A stretch of 13,590 bases of DNA from Cenarchaeum sp. (GCA_020027365.1 JAHRAJ010000077.1:1-13590), one strand, 5' to 3'. Positions 1-8,718 are shown, numbered from the stretch's first letter. Translations and numbers: made by a program. Notes: generated by a model not told the origin, from the letters alone.

Positions 1-180
1 GGTCTGGCGGCTGTCGTGCTCTACGACCACCCTGAGCGAGCCGTCGCCTGACTTTAGCAGCCGCCGCGCGACAAAGCCGTCACACCGGCAGAGATCTGCG
101 TTTGCGTCTGCAAACATCCTTGCAAACTCGCCCTCGTCGGCCCCCGGCTTTAGGCGTACGTCCACCATTGCGACAAACAT
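1..180 (-). CDS. ABM-type (antibiotic biosynthesis monooxygenase-like) protein, 3' end missing
   Basis: Sixty codons are visible before the gene leaves the window. The protein opens MFVAMVDVRLKPGADEGEF, then has a helix-like stretch, then CDGFVARRLL and a strand RVVVEHDS. This order (strand with LKPG, helix, GF-x-RRLL strand, then V/E-H strand) is the pattern of the small dimeric alpha/beta-barrel ABM domain (PF03992 type). Such proteins are small quinol or haem oxygenases or simply dimeric barrel proteins; no substrate can be read here. The ATG at 180 is chosen because no in-frame start lies just upstream and an AT-rich TTAATT element sits about 25 nt before it, as expected for a leaderless archaeal gene. 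It is on the same strand as the nuclease gene upstream but 177 nt away, so it probably has its own promoter. Family call is by eye on a partial sequence. Confidence 0.6.
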   Translation of the reverse strand, partial: MFVAMVDVRLKPGADEGEFARMFADANADLCRCDGFVARRLLKSGDGSLRVVVEHDSRQT

Positions 181-202
181 GCGGGGGGTTGGCGGTACCC
201 GG

Positions 203-208
203 TTAATT
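203..208 (-). promoter_or_regulatory. TATA-like element for the ABM-type gene
   Basis: AATTAA read on the minus strand, centred about 25 nt before the ATG at 180. The spacing fits a leaderless archaeal transcript starting at the start codon. No BRE can be asserted. Confidence 0.45.
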
Positions 209-309
209 GCGTTTCCATAGCCGTGCCGATCCAACCCGTTAGACGTCAAGAATGCTAAATTCACACCTAGATTATGGCCTCTGACTCACCACTCCAAGGC
301 CATTCAAAT

Positions 310-334
310 GATCCAAAATACGATCCAAACATAC
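310..334. repeat. Imperfect tandem 12-mer after the nuclease stop
   Basis: Two adjacent copies, GATCCAAAATAC and GATCCAAACATAC. On the minus strand this gives T-rich runs (GTTTGG, TTTTGG) about 25-50 nt past the stop codon of the nuclease gene, so it may help terminate that transcript. The rest of 181-357 shows only the TATA-like element of the next gene. Confidence 0.4.
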
Positions 335-357
335 CATAGATCACACCGGGGGGCAGG

Positions 358-1320
358 TCAGGTGGCGTTTCCGGCCTTCAAATCATACACCTTTTGTACC
401 ATGTCCACTGCCATGGCAATCTCGGAATCGTTGGTTATGTGTGACAGGAACCCGGCCCCTCCGACGGTGGTCTTTACTCCCCCTTCGTCATTAGCTCTGG
501 ATTTGACGAACGGTCCGTCTGCGTCACTGTACGCGTCAGGCCTGTTGGTAACATAGTATATTCTTACGTCCTTTGACATGATGAGAAGACAGCAGATCAG
601 TGAGCCGTCCTGGGTGTAAAAACCCCCGTACCTCTTCTTTTGCCCGTATTCTATGTCAGGATATCTGTCGAGTATGGCGTTCATGGCTTTTCTGAAAAGC
701 GATTTTGCCTCATTCTTTGGACTCGTGTTCATATGATAACTGCCACTCATATAATCCTCCAATGTGTATTCTCCCGGATGTGGTGGATGGCTGCCTTCTG
801 ATCCGCTGGCTTTGGAAACATGCAAGCCTGCCAGTGCAAACACCCCGTCCTCAAAGCTTGCTATGGTGTATATCTCTATGGGGCACTTTAGCTGGTTGAC
901 CGCGCGGCGCTGATGCTCTGTAAATTCCGGCGATATTGCTATCACCCGGTTCTCGTCCCAGTTTATGTCGTCCTTCTTCAAAGACTTTCCCATGATGTCG
1001 TTGTACGCCTGTAGAAACGCTTCTGGCCTCTCCTCCAGTATGTCATAATACGCCGCCGCCTGCTCTATGTGTCCCCCCTGCTTGTGATTCTTGTACTCGA
1101 ACAGTACGAACGACATCTTGTCGGTGTCAAACATGACAGAGTCGATGCGCAACTTTGCCACCGTGTGCTCGGATTTCACAAATGTCATATTGGGAAATAT
1201 AACCTTGATGTTGTTCTCTATCATGTCCTGGATGATTTTTTCATAATCAAACTCTTTTTTACCACCCGTAGACTTGATCTCCTGTAATCCGTCCCCGGAT
1301 CGGAATATTCTGACGTTCAT
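358..1320 (-). CDS. PD-(D/E)XK nuclease-like protein with DUF5655-type C-terminal domain
   Basis: 320 residues. The N-terminal half (about 22-165) has the order of a restriction-endonuclease-like fold: a helix with E27 and E35, then LRIDSVMFD with D60, then FVLFEYKN with E75 and K77, then a helix HIEQAAAYYDIL with Q87. D60, E75-x-K77 and Q87 match the D...ExK...Q pattern of this superfamily, as in NucS-like or COG3586-type proteins. Residues about 200-317 (SLFRKAMNAIL, KRYGGFYT, DVRIYYVTNRP, MAMAVDMVQKVYDL-like end) resemble the DUF5655 domain, sometimes labelled predicted transport protein. Nothing suggests transport: there are no membrane segments. Likely a DNA-acting or defence-related enzyme, by inference. 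ATG 1320 is preceded directly by an in-frame TAG at 1324-1326, so it cannot extend; GGTG lies 7 nt upstream as a weak Shine-Dalgarno match. By eye its codons are less GC-rich than its neighbours', a possible sign of transfer. Confidence 0.62.
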   Translation of the reverse strand: MNVRIFRSGDGLQEIKSTGGKKEFDYEKIIQDMIENNIKVIFPNMTFVKSEHTVAKLRIDSVMFDTDKMSFVLFEYKNHKQGGHIEQAAAYYDILEERPEAFLQAYNDIMGKSLKKDDINWDENRVIAISPEFTEHQRRAVNQLKCPIEIYTIASFEDGVFALAGLHVSKASGSEGSHPPHPGEYTLEDYMSGSYHMNTSPKNEAKSLFRKAMNAILDRYPDIEYGQKKRYGGFYTQDGSLICCLLIMSKDVRIYYVTNRPDAYSDADGPFVKSRANDEGGVKTTVGGAGFLSHITNDSEIAMAVDMVQKVYDLKAGNAT

Positions 1321-1478
1321 GATCTAGCACCCGTGCCGCCCAGTCCCGCGCTCCCGGATACCGGCATCAGACTGGTGCCTGACCTGCAAATCATCTGGCT
1401 ACACTTGAATCGTCTTTGTACCGTCACACCCGTATGAATGCTTCCTGCCGCCCGCCTCCCTGTAAACGCCCTCGTCAT
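1317..1478 (-). CDS. Possible 53-aa leaderless ORF overlapping the nuclease start
   Basis: An ATG at 1478 opens 53 codons (MTRAFTGRRAAGSIHTGVTV onward, ending GLGGTGARS) whose TGA overlaps the nuclease ATG as ATGA. A TATA-like TTTTATA lies about 25 nt upstream of this ATG, the same spacing seen for the leaderless genes elsewhere in this window. The product is basic and Ser/Gly-rich, with two Cys, and I recognise no family. It could be a leader peptide or small partner of the nuclease, translated by coupling, or merely a chance open frame in GC-rich DNA over a 158-nt 5' leader. No downstream candidate promoter closer to the nuclease ATG is visible. Confidence 0.3.
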   Translation of the reverse strand: MTRAFTGRRAAGSIHTGVTVQRRFKCSQMICRSGTSLMPVSGSAGLGGTGARS

Positions 1479-1499
1479 ACCGTCATGCCATCCATGGCG

Positions 1500-1506
1500 T
1501 ATAAAA
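1500..1506 (-). promoter_or_regulatory. TATA box upstream of the nuclease transcript
   Basis: TTTTATA on the minus strand in GC-rich surroundings, 36 nt past the glycerate kinase stop. Its centre is about 25 nt from the ATG at 1478 and about 183 nt from the nuclease ATG. It is the best promoter candidate between the two genes. Confidence 0.45.
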
Positions 1507-1535
1507 GCACCGCGGGCCTTCAATCTCCCGGATGC

Positions 1536-2807
1536 TTAGTACAGCATAATCCCGATGTCCAGCAGGTTTGTCTGCGTCGGGCCCGTCTTGATCAGTCCGC
1601 CGTACCTCCTGAGATACCCGTTGGAGTTGCTGGTCTGCAGGTATCTCCGGACCGCCGCCCTGTCCAGATCCGCGGCATTGATCATCGCGCCGGCAAACTC
1701 GGTGTTGCCGTCAATCCCGTCGGTCCCGACCGATCCGACCAGGACGTCCCCCCTTAGCATGCTCCCCACGCGCAGCGCCATCTCCTGGTTTCGTCCGCCC
1801 CTGCCGCGCCTGCTGCGTACCAGCACAGTCGTCTCGCCGCCAAACACCACGCAGCCGCCCCGCCGGGTGGGCGCAATCCTTGCCAGCGCGCGCGCCTGCC
1901 CCTCTATCTTGCCAAACGCCGTGGCAGACCTGACGGCATACCCGCGCCTGCGCGCCTCGCGCTTCATGGCCGCAAGGCAGTCCCTGTTGGAGCCCACCAC
2001 AAAGTTGCGTATCCTCGGCCGCTTGGGCGTCTCCGGTATGTCCCCCCGGGCGCCCGCCTCCAGCCTCCGGACCACCGCCCTTGGAACCTCGCCGTATATG
2101 CGGTGCCTGCGCAGCACCGACACGGCCTGCGCAAACGTGGTCCTGTCGCAATAGGTCGTACCCGACGCGATGGCGGACATGTCGTTTGCCTTTACGTCGG
2201 ACATTACCAGCGCCACCGCCTCGCACGGCAGCGCCTCTGTGACGCGGCCGCCCTTTATCCCGGACAGGTGCTTGCGCACGCAGTTGACCTCGGCGATGCT
2301 GGCCCCGGAGCGCAGCAGCAGCCCGTTGGTTTTCGCCTTTTCCCCCAGCGTCACCCCGTCGGGCAGCGCCACCAGCGCCGACGCGCCGCCGGACACCAGA
2401 AACACGACGAGGTCCGCCGGCCCGCACCCGCGTATGTACGACAGCACAGCCCGGGCCGCCCTGACGCTGGCCTCGCTGGGATCCGGGTGGGTGGACTGCA
2501 TGACGTCAAACCTTGATCGGCGGGGAACCGCAACCCCGCGCGGAACCACCACCACGCCGTCCCTGACGCGTATGCGCGAGTCAAACGCCTTTGTCATCGA
2601 CAGCGCGGCCTTGCCAAACGCCACCACCCGAACCCCGGCATACCCAGACGTCTTGATCACATGCCTGCCCACAACGATCGAGCCCCGCCTGAGCACCCTG
2701 GGCAGTATGACCGACGGCATGGCCGCGTCAATCCCGGCCTCCAGTATGCGGACCGCATCGTCCCTCCTATCATCACCACGCCGCGCCCCCGGCCCACCAG
2801 GATCCAC
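1536..2807 (-). CDS. Glycerate 2-kinase (DUF4147/MOFRL family)
   Basis: ATP-dependent phosphorylation of D-glycerate to 2-phosphoglycerate is the known role of this family, feeding lower glycolysis or the semiphosphorylative Entner-Doudoroff route. With the GTG at 2807 as start, the protein has 423 residues, the usual length. The N-terminal DUF4147 part shows AFGKAA (about 64-69), LVSGGASAL (about 137-145) and NCVRKHLSGIKGGR (about 175-188). The C-terminal MOFRL part shows GGETTV (about 323), GRGGRNQE (about 335-342), TDGIDG (about 362) and TGPTQTNLLDIGI near the end. All are hallmark blocks of the family. The frame is open to an ATG at 2840, but those extra codons (M-I-I-I-I) lie inside the TATA-like element, so the GTG 24 nt downstream is the likelier, leaderless start. 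Divergent from the alcohol dehydrogenase gene with a shared promoter. Confidence 0.88.
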   Translation of the reverse strand: MDPGGPGARRGDDRRDDAVRILEAGIDAAMPSVILPRVLRRGSIVVGRHVIKTSGYAGVRVVAFGKAALSMTKAFDSRIRVRDGVVVVPRGVAVPRRSRFDVMQSTHPDPSEASVRAARAVLSYIRGCGPADLVVFLVSGGASALVALPDGVTLGEKAKTNGLLLRSGASIAEVNCVRKHLSGIKGGRVTEALPCEAVALVMSDVKANDMSAIASGTTYCDRTTFAQAVSVLRRHRIYGEVPRAVVRRLEAGARGDIPETPKRPRIRNFVVGSNRDCLAAMKREARRRGYAVRSATAFGKIEGQARALARIAPTRRGGCVVFGGETTVLVRSRRGRGGRNQEMALRVGSMLRGDVLVGSVGTDGIDGNTEFAGAMINAADLDRAAVRRYLQTSNSNGYLRRYGGLIKTGPTQTNLLDIGIMLY

Positions 2808-2825
2808 GCATGGTTTGAGTGAAGG

Positions 2826-2837
2826 TATAATAATAAT
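2826..2837. promoter_or_regulatory. Shared bidirectional TATA element
   Basis: TATAATAATAAT on the plus strand, ATTATTATTATA on the minus strand. Its left half lies about 24-30 nt before the plus-strand ATG at 2856, and its right half about 24-30 nt before the minus-strand GTG at 2807. Both spacings fit leaderless archaeal initiation, so one short AT-rich island in GC-rich DNA appears to serve two divergent genes. Confidence 0.65.
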
Positions 2838-2855
2838 CATTTACGGCCCCCCCGC

Positions 2856-3800
2856 ATGGACACGGTCAGAATCCCCAAGGTCATCAACTTTGGCAAGGAC
2901 GCGCTGGGCCAGACCGAATATCCCAAAAACGCGCTGGTCGTCACCACCGTCCCGCCGCAGCTCTCCGACAAGTGGCTGGCCAAGATGGAGATATCGGACT
3001 ATATGCTGTACGACAAGGTAAAGCCGGAGCCCTCGATCGACGACGTAAACGCCGTGATATCCGAGTACAAGGACAAAGACCCGTCGGTGCTCATCGGGCT
3101 CGGGGGCGGCAGCTCGATGGACGTGGTGAAATACGCCGCGCCCGAGATGGACAAGGACAAGATTTTGATACCGACCACCTTTGGCACCGGCGCCGAGATG
3201 ACCACCTACTGCGTCCTAAAGTTTGACGGCAAGAAAAAGCTGCTGCGCGAGGACAGGTTTCTTGCGGACATGGCCGTGGTCGATTCCTACTTTCTAGAGG
3301 GCACGCCCGCCCAGGTGATCAAGAGCTCGGTGTGCGACGCGTGCGCCCAGGTCACCGAGGGGCATGACAGCAAGCTTGGCAACGACCTGACCCGCACGCT
3401 GTGCCGCCAGGCGTTTGACATACTCTACGACGCCATCATCAACGACAGGCCCGAAAACTACCCGTACGGCTCGATGCTGTCCGGCATGGGGTTTGGCAAC
3501 TGCTCCACCACGCTGGGCCACGCCCTGTCCTACGTGTTCTCAAACGAGGGCGTGCCGCACGGATACTCGCTGTCATCATGCACGACGGTGGCGCACCGGC
3601 ACAACGAGTCGGAGTTTTACGACCGCTTCAAGGAATGCGTCGAAAAGCTCGGGTTTGACCGCCTGGATCTAAAGGCCGACGTCTCCGAGGCCGCCGACGT
3701 GGTCATGACCGACCGAGGCCACCTCGACCCCAACCCAATCCCCATATCAAAGGCGGATGTCGTCAAGTGCCTAGAGGACATAAAGGCCGGCAACCTATAG
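2856..3800 (+). CDS. Iron-type (group III) alcohol dehydrogenase, candidate semialdehyde reductase
   Basis: NAD(P)-dependent oxidoreductase of the Fe-ADH fold. The nucleotide-binding block IGLGGGSSMDVVKYAA is at about 80-95 and PTTFGTGAEMT at 106-116. The metal-site blocks are CDACAQVTEG (160-169), GHALSYVF (221-228) and VPHGYSLS (233-240). Metal ligands seen are D161, H222 and H235; the position usually held by the second ligand His (D+4) is Q165. At 314 residues it is well below the usual 380 or so, with a shortened helical C-terminal half. In ammonia-oxidising archaea a Fe-ADH is a candidate for the succinic/malonic semialdehyde reductase step of the 3-hydroxypropionate/4-hydroxybutyrate cycle; I infer that role here by lineage only. 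It lacks the motifs of glycerol-1-phosphate dehydrogenase. ATG 2856 is supported by TATAATA about 27 nt upstream. Confidence 0.8.
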   Translation: MDTVRIPKVINFGKDALGQTEYPKNALVVTTVPPQLSDKWLAKMEISDYMLYDKVKPEPSIDDVNAVISEYKDKDPSVLIGLGGGSSMDVVKYAAPEMDKDKILIPTTFGTGAEMTTYCVLKFDGKKKLLREDRFLADMAVVDSYFLEGTPAQVIKSSVCDACAQVTEGHDSKLGNDLTRTLCRQAFDILYDAIINDRPENYPYGSMLSGMGFGNCSTTLGHALSYVFSNEGVPHGYSLSSCTTVAHRHNESEFYDRFKECVEKLGFDRLDLKADVSEAADVVMTDRGHLDPNPIPISKADVVKCLEDIKAGNL

Positions 3801-3840
3801 CAGCCTGCCGCGTATCAACCCGTAGATTGATGCTGGTTTA

Positions 3841-3875
3841 CGGCATGGATTGCCAGTAACACCGCTGGCATGCCG
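3841..3875 (+). other. Two-part stem-loop after the alcohol dehydrogenase gene
   Basis: CGGCA pairs with TGCCG and, inside a one-sided 5-nt bulge, TGCCAG pairs with CTGGCA around the loop TAACACCG. It begins 41 nt past the stop codon. It could stabilise the mRNA 3' end, or be part of a noncoding RNA. No T run follows directly, so it is not a simple intrinsic terminator. Confidence 0.5.
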
Positions 3876-4132
3876 TGCAACATTTTGCCCAACCGCGGCG
3901 TGCCGCCTGCGCGTTGTACCGGGCATCCGGCCCGGTTGCCGCCTTTGCCAATGACGGGCGATGGTGCGGTGCCCGCGTGGCGGCACGGGGATTGGTACAG
4001 TAACAGCAGCAACGACGACGATGCGGTGGTGGTGGTGGTGACACCGACCGCGGACACGGTCGACCACGGGCAGCCGCACCTGCAAAATACTGCCTGATGA
4101 CGGCGTCAGATGCCACTCTCACACACCCCGTA

Positions 4133-4139
4133 TTTTTTT
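4133..4139 (+). terminator. T7 run, possible archaeal terminator
   Basis: Seven T in a row on the plus strand after a C-rich stretch. Archaeal polymerase can stop at T tracts without a hairpin. It lies about 335 nt beyond the alcohol dehydrogenase stop and directly before a G-rich block. Confidence 0.35.
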
Positions 4140-4161
4140 GGTGGGGGGTGGGGGGAGAGGG

Positions 4162-4193
4162 GGATGGATGAATGGATGGATGGATGGATGGAT
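4162..4193 (+). repeat. GGAT tetranucleotide repeat with preceding G-rich block
   Basis: Eight 4-bp units in a row, all GGAT except the third (GAAT). Directly upstream, 4141-4162 has runs of six, six and five G separated by one and three bases, enough for a G-quadruplex on the plus strand. Such tetranucleotide tracts are slippage-prone. The tract is not inside a recognisable gene. Confidence 0.8.
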
Positions 4194-4344
4194 CAGCGGC
4201 CATCCCCCGATCAAGAGGTGGCCTATGGGACGTCTTGCCGTATTTGCCCGCGTTTCGTCCATCCCGTTTGCCAAAAACATCGCGGTGGATCCAGGCTGAT
4301 TTCCACCCTGCCGCCTTTCAGACCAACCCCGCGATGCGTTTAAT

Positions 4345-4369
4345 CGCCGTCATACGGCGCCTTTTTTTT
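4345..4369 (+). terminator. Hairpin plus T8, intrinsic-terminator-like
   Basis: CGCCGT, a 3-nt loop CAT, ACGGCG, then CC and eight T. The 6-bp perfect stem followed by a T run is the textbook intrinsic terminator shape on the plus strand. No coding gene ends nearby (the closest plus-strand stop is 3800), so it may end a noncoding transcript or a long 3' UTR. Confidence 0.55.
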
Positions 4370-4606
4370 CACGTCATGACCGCCGCTGGCCATAGGTTGC
4401 CGGCGGCCACATCGGCAGGCCGCCAAGCAAGTCAAAACCTCGGCGTGTTGATGAATGCCGTCACAATGATCTGCATCGGGGTGCGGGCATGCTCCCGAGC
4501 CTCATGCGCCTGTCGCCCATCCGTCGGCCGCCTGCAAAACTTGACATGAATTGGCCCTCTGCGTCATCAGGGCATATCCACACGACATGGCAAGGCGCTA
4601 AAACAT

Positions 4607-4615
4607 CTATAAAAA
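4607..4615 (+). promoter_or_regulatory. Upstream TATA-like element
   Basis: CTATAAAAA, a strong TATA match. Initiation would fall near 4638. It is followed by an ATG at 4644 opening only 37 Arg/Pro-rich codons (to 4757), which I do not consider a gene. It may give the oxidoreductase mRNA a second, longer 5' leader or drive a short RNA. Confidence 0.4.
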
Positions 4616-4760
4616 CCAGTCGATTTGCCGCCAACCTGCCTGCATGATGTGTACCGACTGCAGACCGTCCATCAACACACAGCCACGTTTGACCACCCGT
4701 GGGACGGGCAGACCCCCCCCTGCCCACAGGCACATATCCGCCGCGCGGCGTGATTAGACT

Positions 4761-4768
4761 TATTTATG
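4761..4768 (+). promoter_or_regulatory. TATA-like element for the LLM-class oxidoreductase
   Basis: TATTTATG, centred about 31 nt before the TTG at 4795. It decides the start: the frame is open back to a GTG at 4699, but those codons would lie upstream of the promoter. Confidence 0.5.
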
Positions 4769-4794
4769 AATGGATTGGAGCCCGATCGGTAGGA

Positions 4795-5892
4795 TTGGTA
4801 AAGTTTGGGATACAAAACGGGCTAAACGTGGCAAGGGCCGGATATACCGAGGATCAGATACTCACCGCCTGCATGCTGGCCGACAAGACCGGGTATGACT
4901 CTATATTCTACATGGATCACACAAACGTCCCACAGTGGAAAAACGCCACCGTGCTGGATCCGTGGGTCATGCTGTCGGCCATCGCCGCAGTCACAAACAA
5001 CGTGGAGCTTGGCACCTGCGTCACCGACGCAATCCGGCGCCACCCCTCCAACATCGCGCTGGCGGCCATAACGCTGGACCGCGTGTCCAAGGGCCGCGCC
5101 ATACTGGGAATAGGCGCAGGCGAGGCGCAAAACCTCAAGGAGTTTTGCATACCCTTTGAAAAGCCGGTCTCAAAGTGGGAGGAGCAGATCGAGGTGATAC
5201 GCACGCTGTACGGCTCTACCCCCGACAACACCGTGGACTATGACGGCAAGTATTACAAGCTAGAGGGCGCCTGCCTCCAGGCCCGGCCGGTGCGCAAGCC
5301 CCACCCGCCCACATACATGGCGGCCGGCGGCAAGCGCACACTGGCAATGACCGGCAAGCTGGGGGACGGGTGGCTGCCCATCGGGTACACCCCCGAACTG
5401 TTCGAGGATCACAAGGGGCAGATTGATGCATCCATGGAAAAGCACGGGCGCACCCAGGCCGAAAAGGACGGGTTTGAGTACGCGCTGGACATTGACGTCT
5501 ACTTTTCAGACGATGCCGAGATGTCGTGGGCCCGCATGAAGGAGGCGGTAAAGGTGAGCCTCTTCAAGCCCGAGGTGCTCAGGGTGCACGATCTCAAGGA
5601 GATTGAGGGGTTTGACTTTGTAAAGTATTTCACGGAATACTCGATGTCAAACCAAGAGTGGATTGTAAAGATGCGCGAGGCCGCGACAAAGATACCAGAG
5701 GCCGTTGCCCGGTCGTCAACGGCGGTTGGGACGCCCGACGACGTCATACCCACGTTTGAACGGTTTATGGAGGCCGGCGTAAACCACTTTGTGATCAGGT
5801 TTTGGGGCAAAAACTATTTTGGCTCCATAGACAAGTTTGCAAGCCACGTGATGCCGCACCTTCGCAAAAAGGCAGAGGACATGGGCCTGTAG
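4795..5892 (+). CDS. LLM-class F420-dependent oxidoreductase (Mer-like)
   Basis: Luciferase-like TIM-barrel oxidoreductase, probably using reduced coenzyme F420. The start VKFGIQNG matches the first strand of the family. Blocks seen (365-residue numbering from the TTG) are FYMDHTN at 38-44, the GILGxG-like LGIGAGE at 104-110, HPPTYMAAGGKR at 170-181, GKLGDGWLP at 187-195, and VGTPDDVIPTFERF near the C-terminus. The layout resembles methylenetetrahydromethanopterin reductase (Mer), and Mer-like genes are known in thaumarchaea. The exact substrate is not readable: C1-pterin reduction is one option, another F420-linked reduction the other. The TTG at 4795 is preferred because it directly precedes the first core strand and follows a TATA-like element; the open frame extends to GTG 4699 with a Pro/Arg-rich, unlikely N-terminus. 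It converges on the Q-rich protein gene with a 70-nt gap. Confidence 0.78.
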   Translation: MVKFGIQNGLNVARAGYTEDQILTACMLADKTGYDSIFYMDHTNVPQWKNATVLDPWVMLSAIAAVTNNVELGTCVTDAIRRHPSNIALAAITLDRVSKGRAILGIGAGEAQNLKEFCIPFEKPVSKWEEQIEVIRTLYGSTPDNTVDYDGKYYKLEGACLQARPVRKPHPPTYMAAGGKRTLAMTGKLGDGWLPIGYTPELFEDHKGQIDASMEKHGRTQAEKDGFEYALDIDVYFSDDAEMSWARMKEAVKVSLFKPEVLRVHDLKEIEGFDFVKYFTEYSMSNQEWIVKMREAATKIPEAVARSSTAVGTPDDVIPTFERFMEAGVNHFVIRFWGKNYFGSIDKFASHVMPHLRKKAEDMGL

Positions 5893-5962
5893 CGAAACGG
5901 TCGCATGCACCCCTGCCCGGTCACTTGCATCCATGCGATGCCGCCGCCCGGTCGCGCCGGCA

Positions 5963-7749
<1,787 letters not shown>

Positions 7750-7753
<4 letters not shown>

Positions 7754-8700
7754 TGGATCACCCTGCCGCGTCCGTATCGAAGGTAGATCTGCGCCGCAAA
7801 CACGGCCAGCGCCGCCGCAAAGAACCATTCCTTGATCTGCGTCTCCTCCTCCTCGCGTTCTATGTCCTCGCTGATATTCTGGTAAATCTCATCGAGCGTC
7901 TCCACGTCCACCGACTTGAAGTAGCTGCCCCCCGTCTGCTCTGCTATGGCCCTCAGGGTAGACTCGTCAAGCTCTGCATACGCGGGCCTGCCATACGCGT
8001 CATATCCTATCAACACGCTGTCCTCGGAACCCAGCCCGATCGTGTACACCTGTATCTCGTTTGACCTTGCAAAGGCGACCGCCTGCGCCGGCGTTATCAC
8101 CCCGGCGTTGTTCACGCCGTCGCTCAGCAGTATCACCACGTTCTTCTTGTTGGGGATTGCGGTGGCCATCTCGACGCCCAGGCTCAGCCCGTCGCCTATG
8201 GCGGTCTTGCCGTCGCGCGGCGATATGTTGGCGAGCCTGTCCATCACGCGCTCCTTGTACGGGCTCAGGTATGCGGCAGTGGTCACGCCGGTCTCAAAGG
8301 TCACAATCCCGACGTGGTCCTTTATGTGCAGTGATTCCACCAGTATGCCCGCAGACCTTTTGGCCGCCTCCAGCCTGTTGGGCGGATAGTCCTGCGCCTG
8401 CATGCTTCCGGATACGTCTATGACCAGCACCACGTTGACCCCCTCCTTGCTTTGCTCCAGCACGATGTGCGGATCGGCAAGCCCGATTATCATCAGCCCC
8501 ACCACCGCAAGCGATAAAAAGAATATCAGCGAATGCCGCCTCGACCTGCGCCGGTCGCCTATGGCGGACTTTACAAACGCCAGGCTGCTAAACTTTACGG
8601 CCTCGCGCTTGCGGCGTGACAGCACCTTGGCATACAGGATGTACAGCGCCGGCACGGCCAGCAACGCCAGCAGGACAATTTCAGAGTAAAAACCGGCCAT
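7750..8700 (-). CDS. BatA-like VWA-domain membrane protein
   Basis: 316 residues. Membrane segments lie at about 5-24, 58-75 and 292-308, with a von Willebrand A domain at about 88-275 between the second and third. The MIDAS metal site is complete: DVSGS (D95, S97, S99), T166 in DGKTAIGDG, and D194 in LLSDGVN. The loop between segments 1 and 2 is strongly basic (SRRKR, DRRRSRR), so by the positive-inside rule the VWA domain lies outside the membrane. This layout and the gene order are those of BatA-type proteins in MoxR-DUF58-VWA clusters, where VWA domains mediate metal-dependent protein binding. The ATG at 8700 follows AAGGGG by about 7 nt and the DUF58 stop by 18 nt. It ends by GTGA overlap with the Q-rich gene. 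Confidence 0.87.
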
Positions 8701-8718
8701 CGTATACCCCTTGCTTGG

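Larger units (their letters stand above)
3801..4794. other. Gene-poor 994-nt intergenic region
   Basis: No open frame here reads like a protein; the longer frames are Pro/Arg/Cys-rich chance frames. It holds, in order: a stem-loop just past the alcohol dehydrogenase, a short (GGT)5 tract at 4025-4039, CTGCAAAA at 4080-4087, a T7 run at 4133-4139, a G-rich block and GGAT repeat, a hairpin followed by T8, a second CTGCAAAA at 4532-4539, and two TATA-like elements before the next gene. I found no tRNA, 5S, SRP RNA or RNase P signature on either strand. At least one noncoding transcript is plausible. Confidence 0.6.

Noticed and set aside
1555..2516. Long plus-strand frames opposite the glycerate kinase
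   Set aside because: The minus-strand frame contains all family motifs; the opposite frames are Arg/Pro/Ser-rich shadows typical of GC-rich DNA.
2856..3800. Glycerol-1-phosphate dehydrogenase (egsA) as identity
   Set aside because: The frame shows Fe-ADH blocks (GGGSSMD, TTFGTGAEMT, VPHG) and not the blocks I know from archaeal egsA.
3838..4203. 121-codon minus-strand frame in the long spacer
   Set aside because: Its sequence merely reflects the GGAT and GGT repeats (Ser-Ile-His-Pro, poly-Pro) and has no protein-like pattern.
4092..4571. CCTGATGACG at 4092 and its complement at 4562, and a possible box C (TGATGA)
   Set aside because: A 10-bp inverted match within 1 kb is near chance level, and no C/D box set with D, C' and D' in correct spacing is present.
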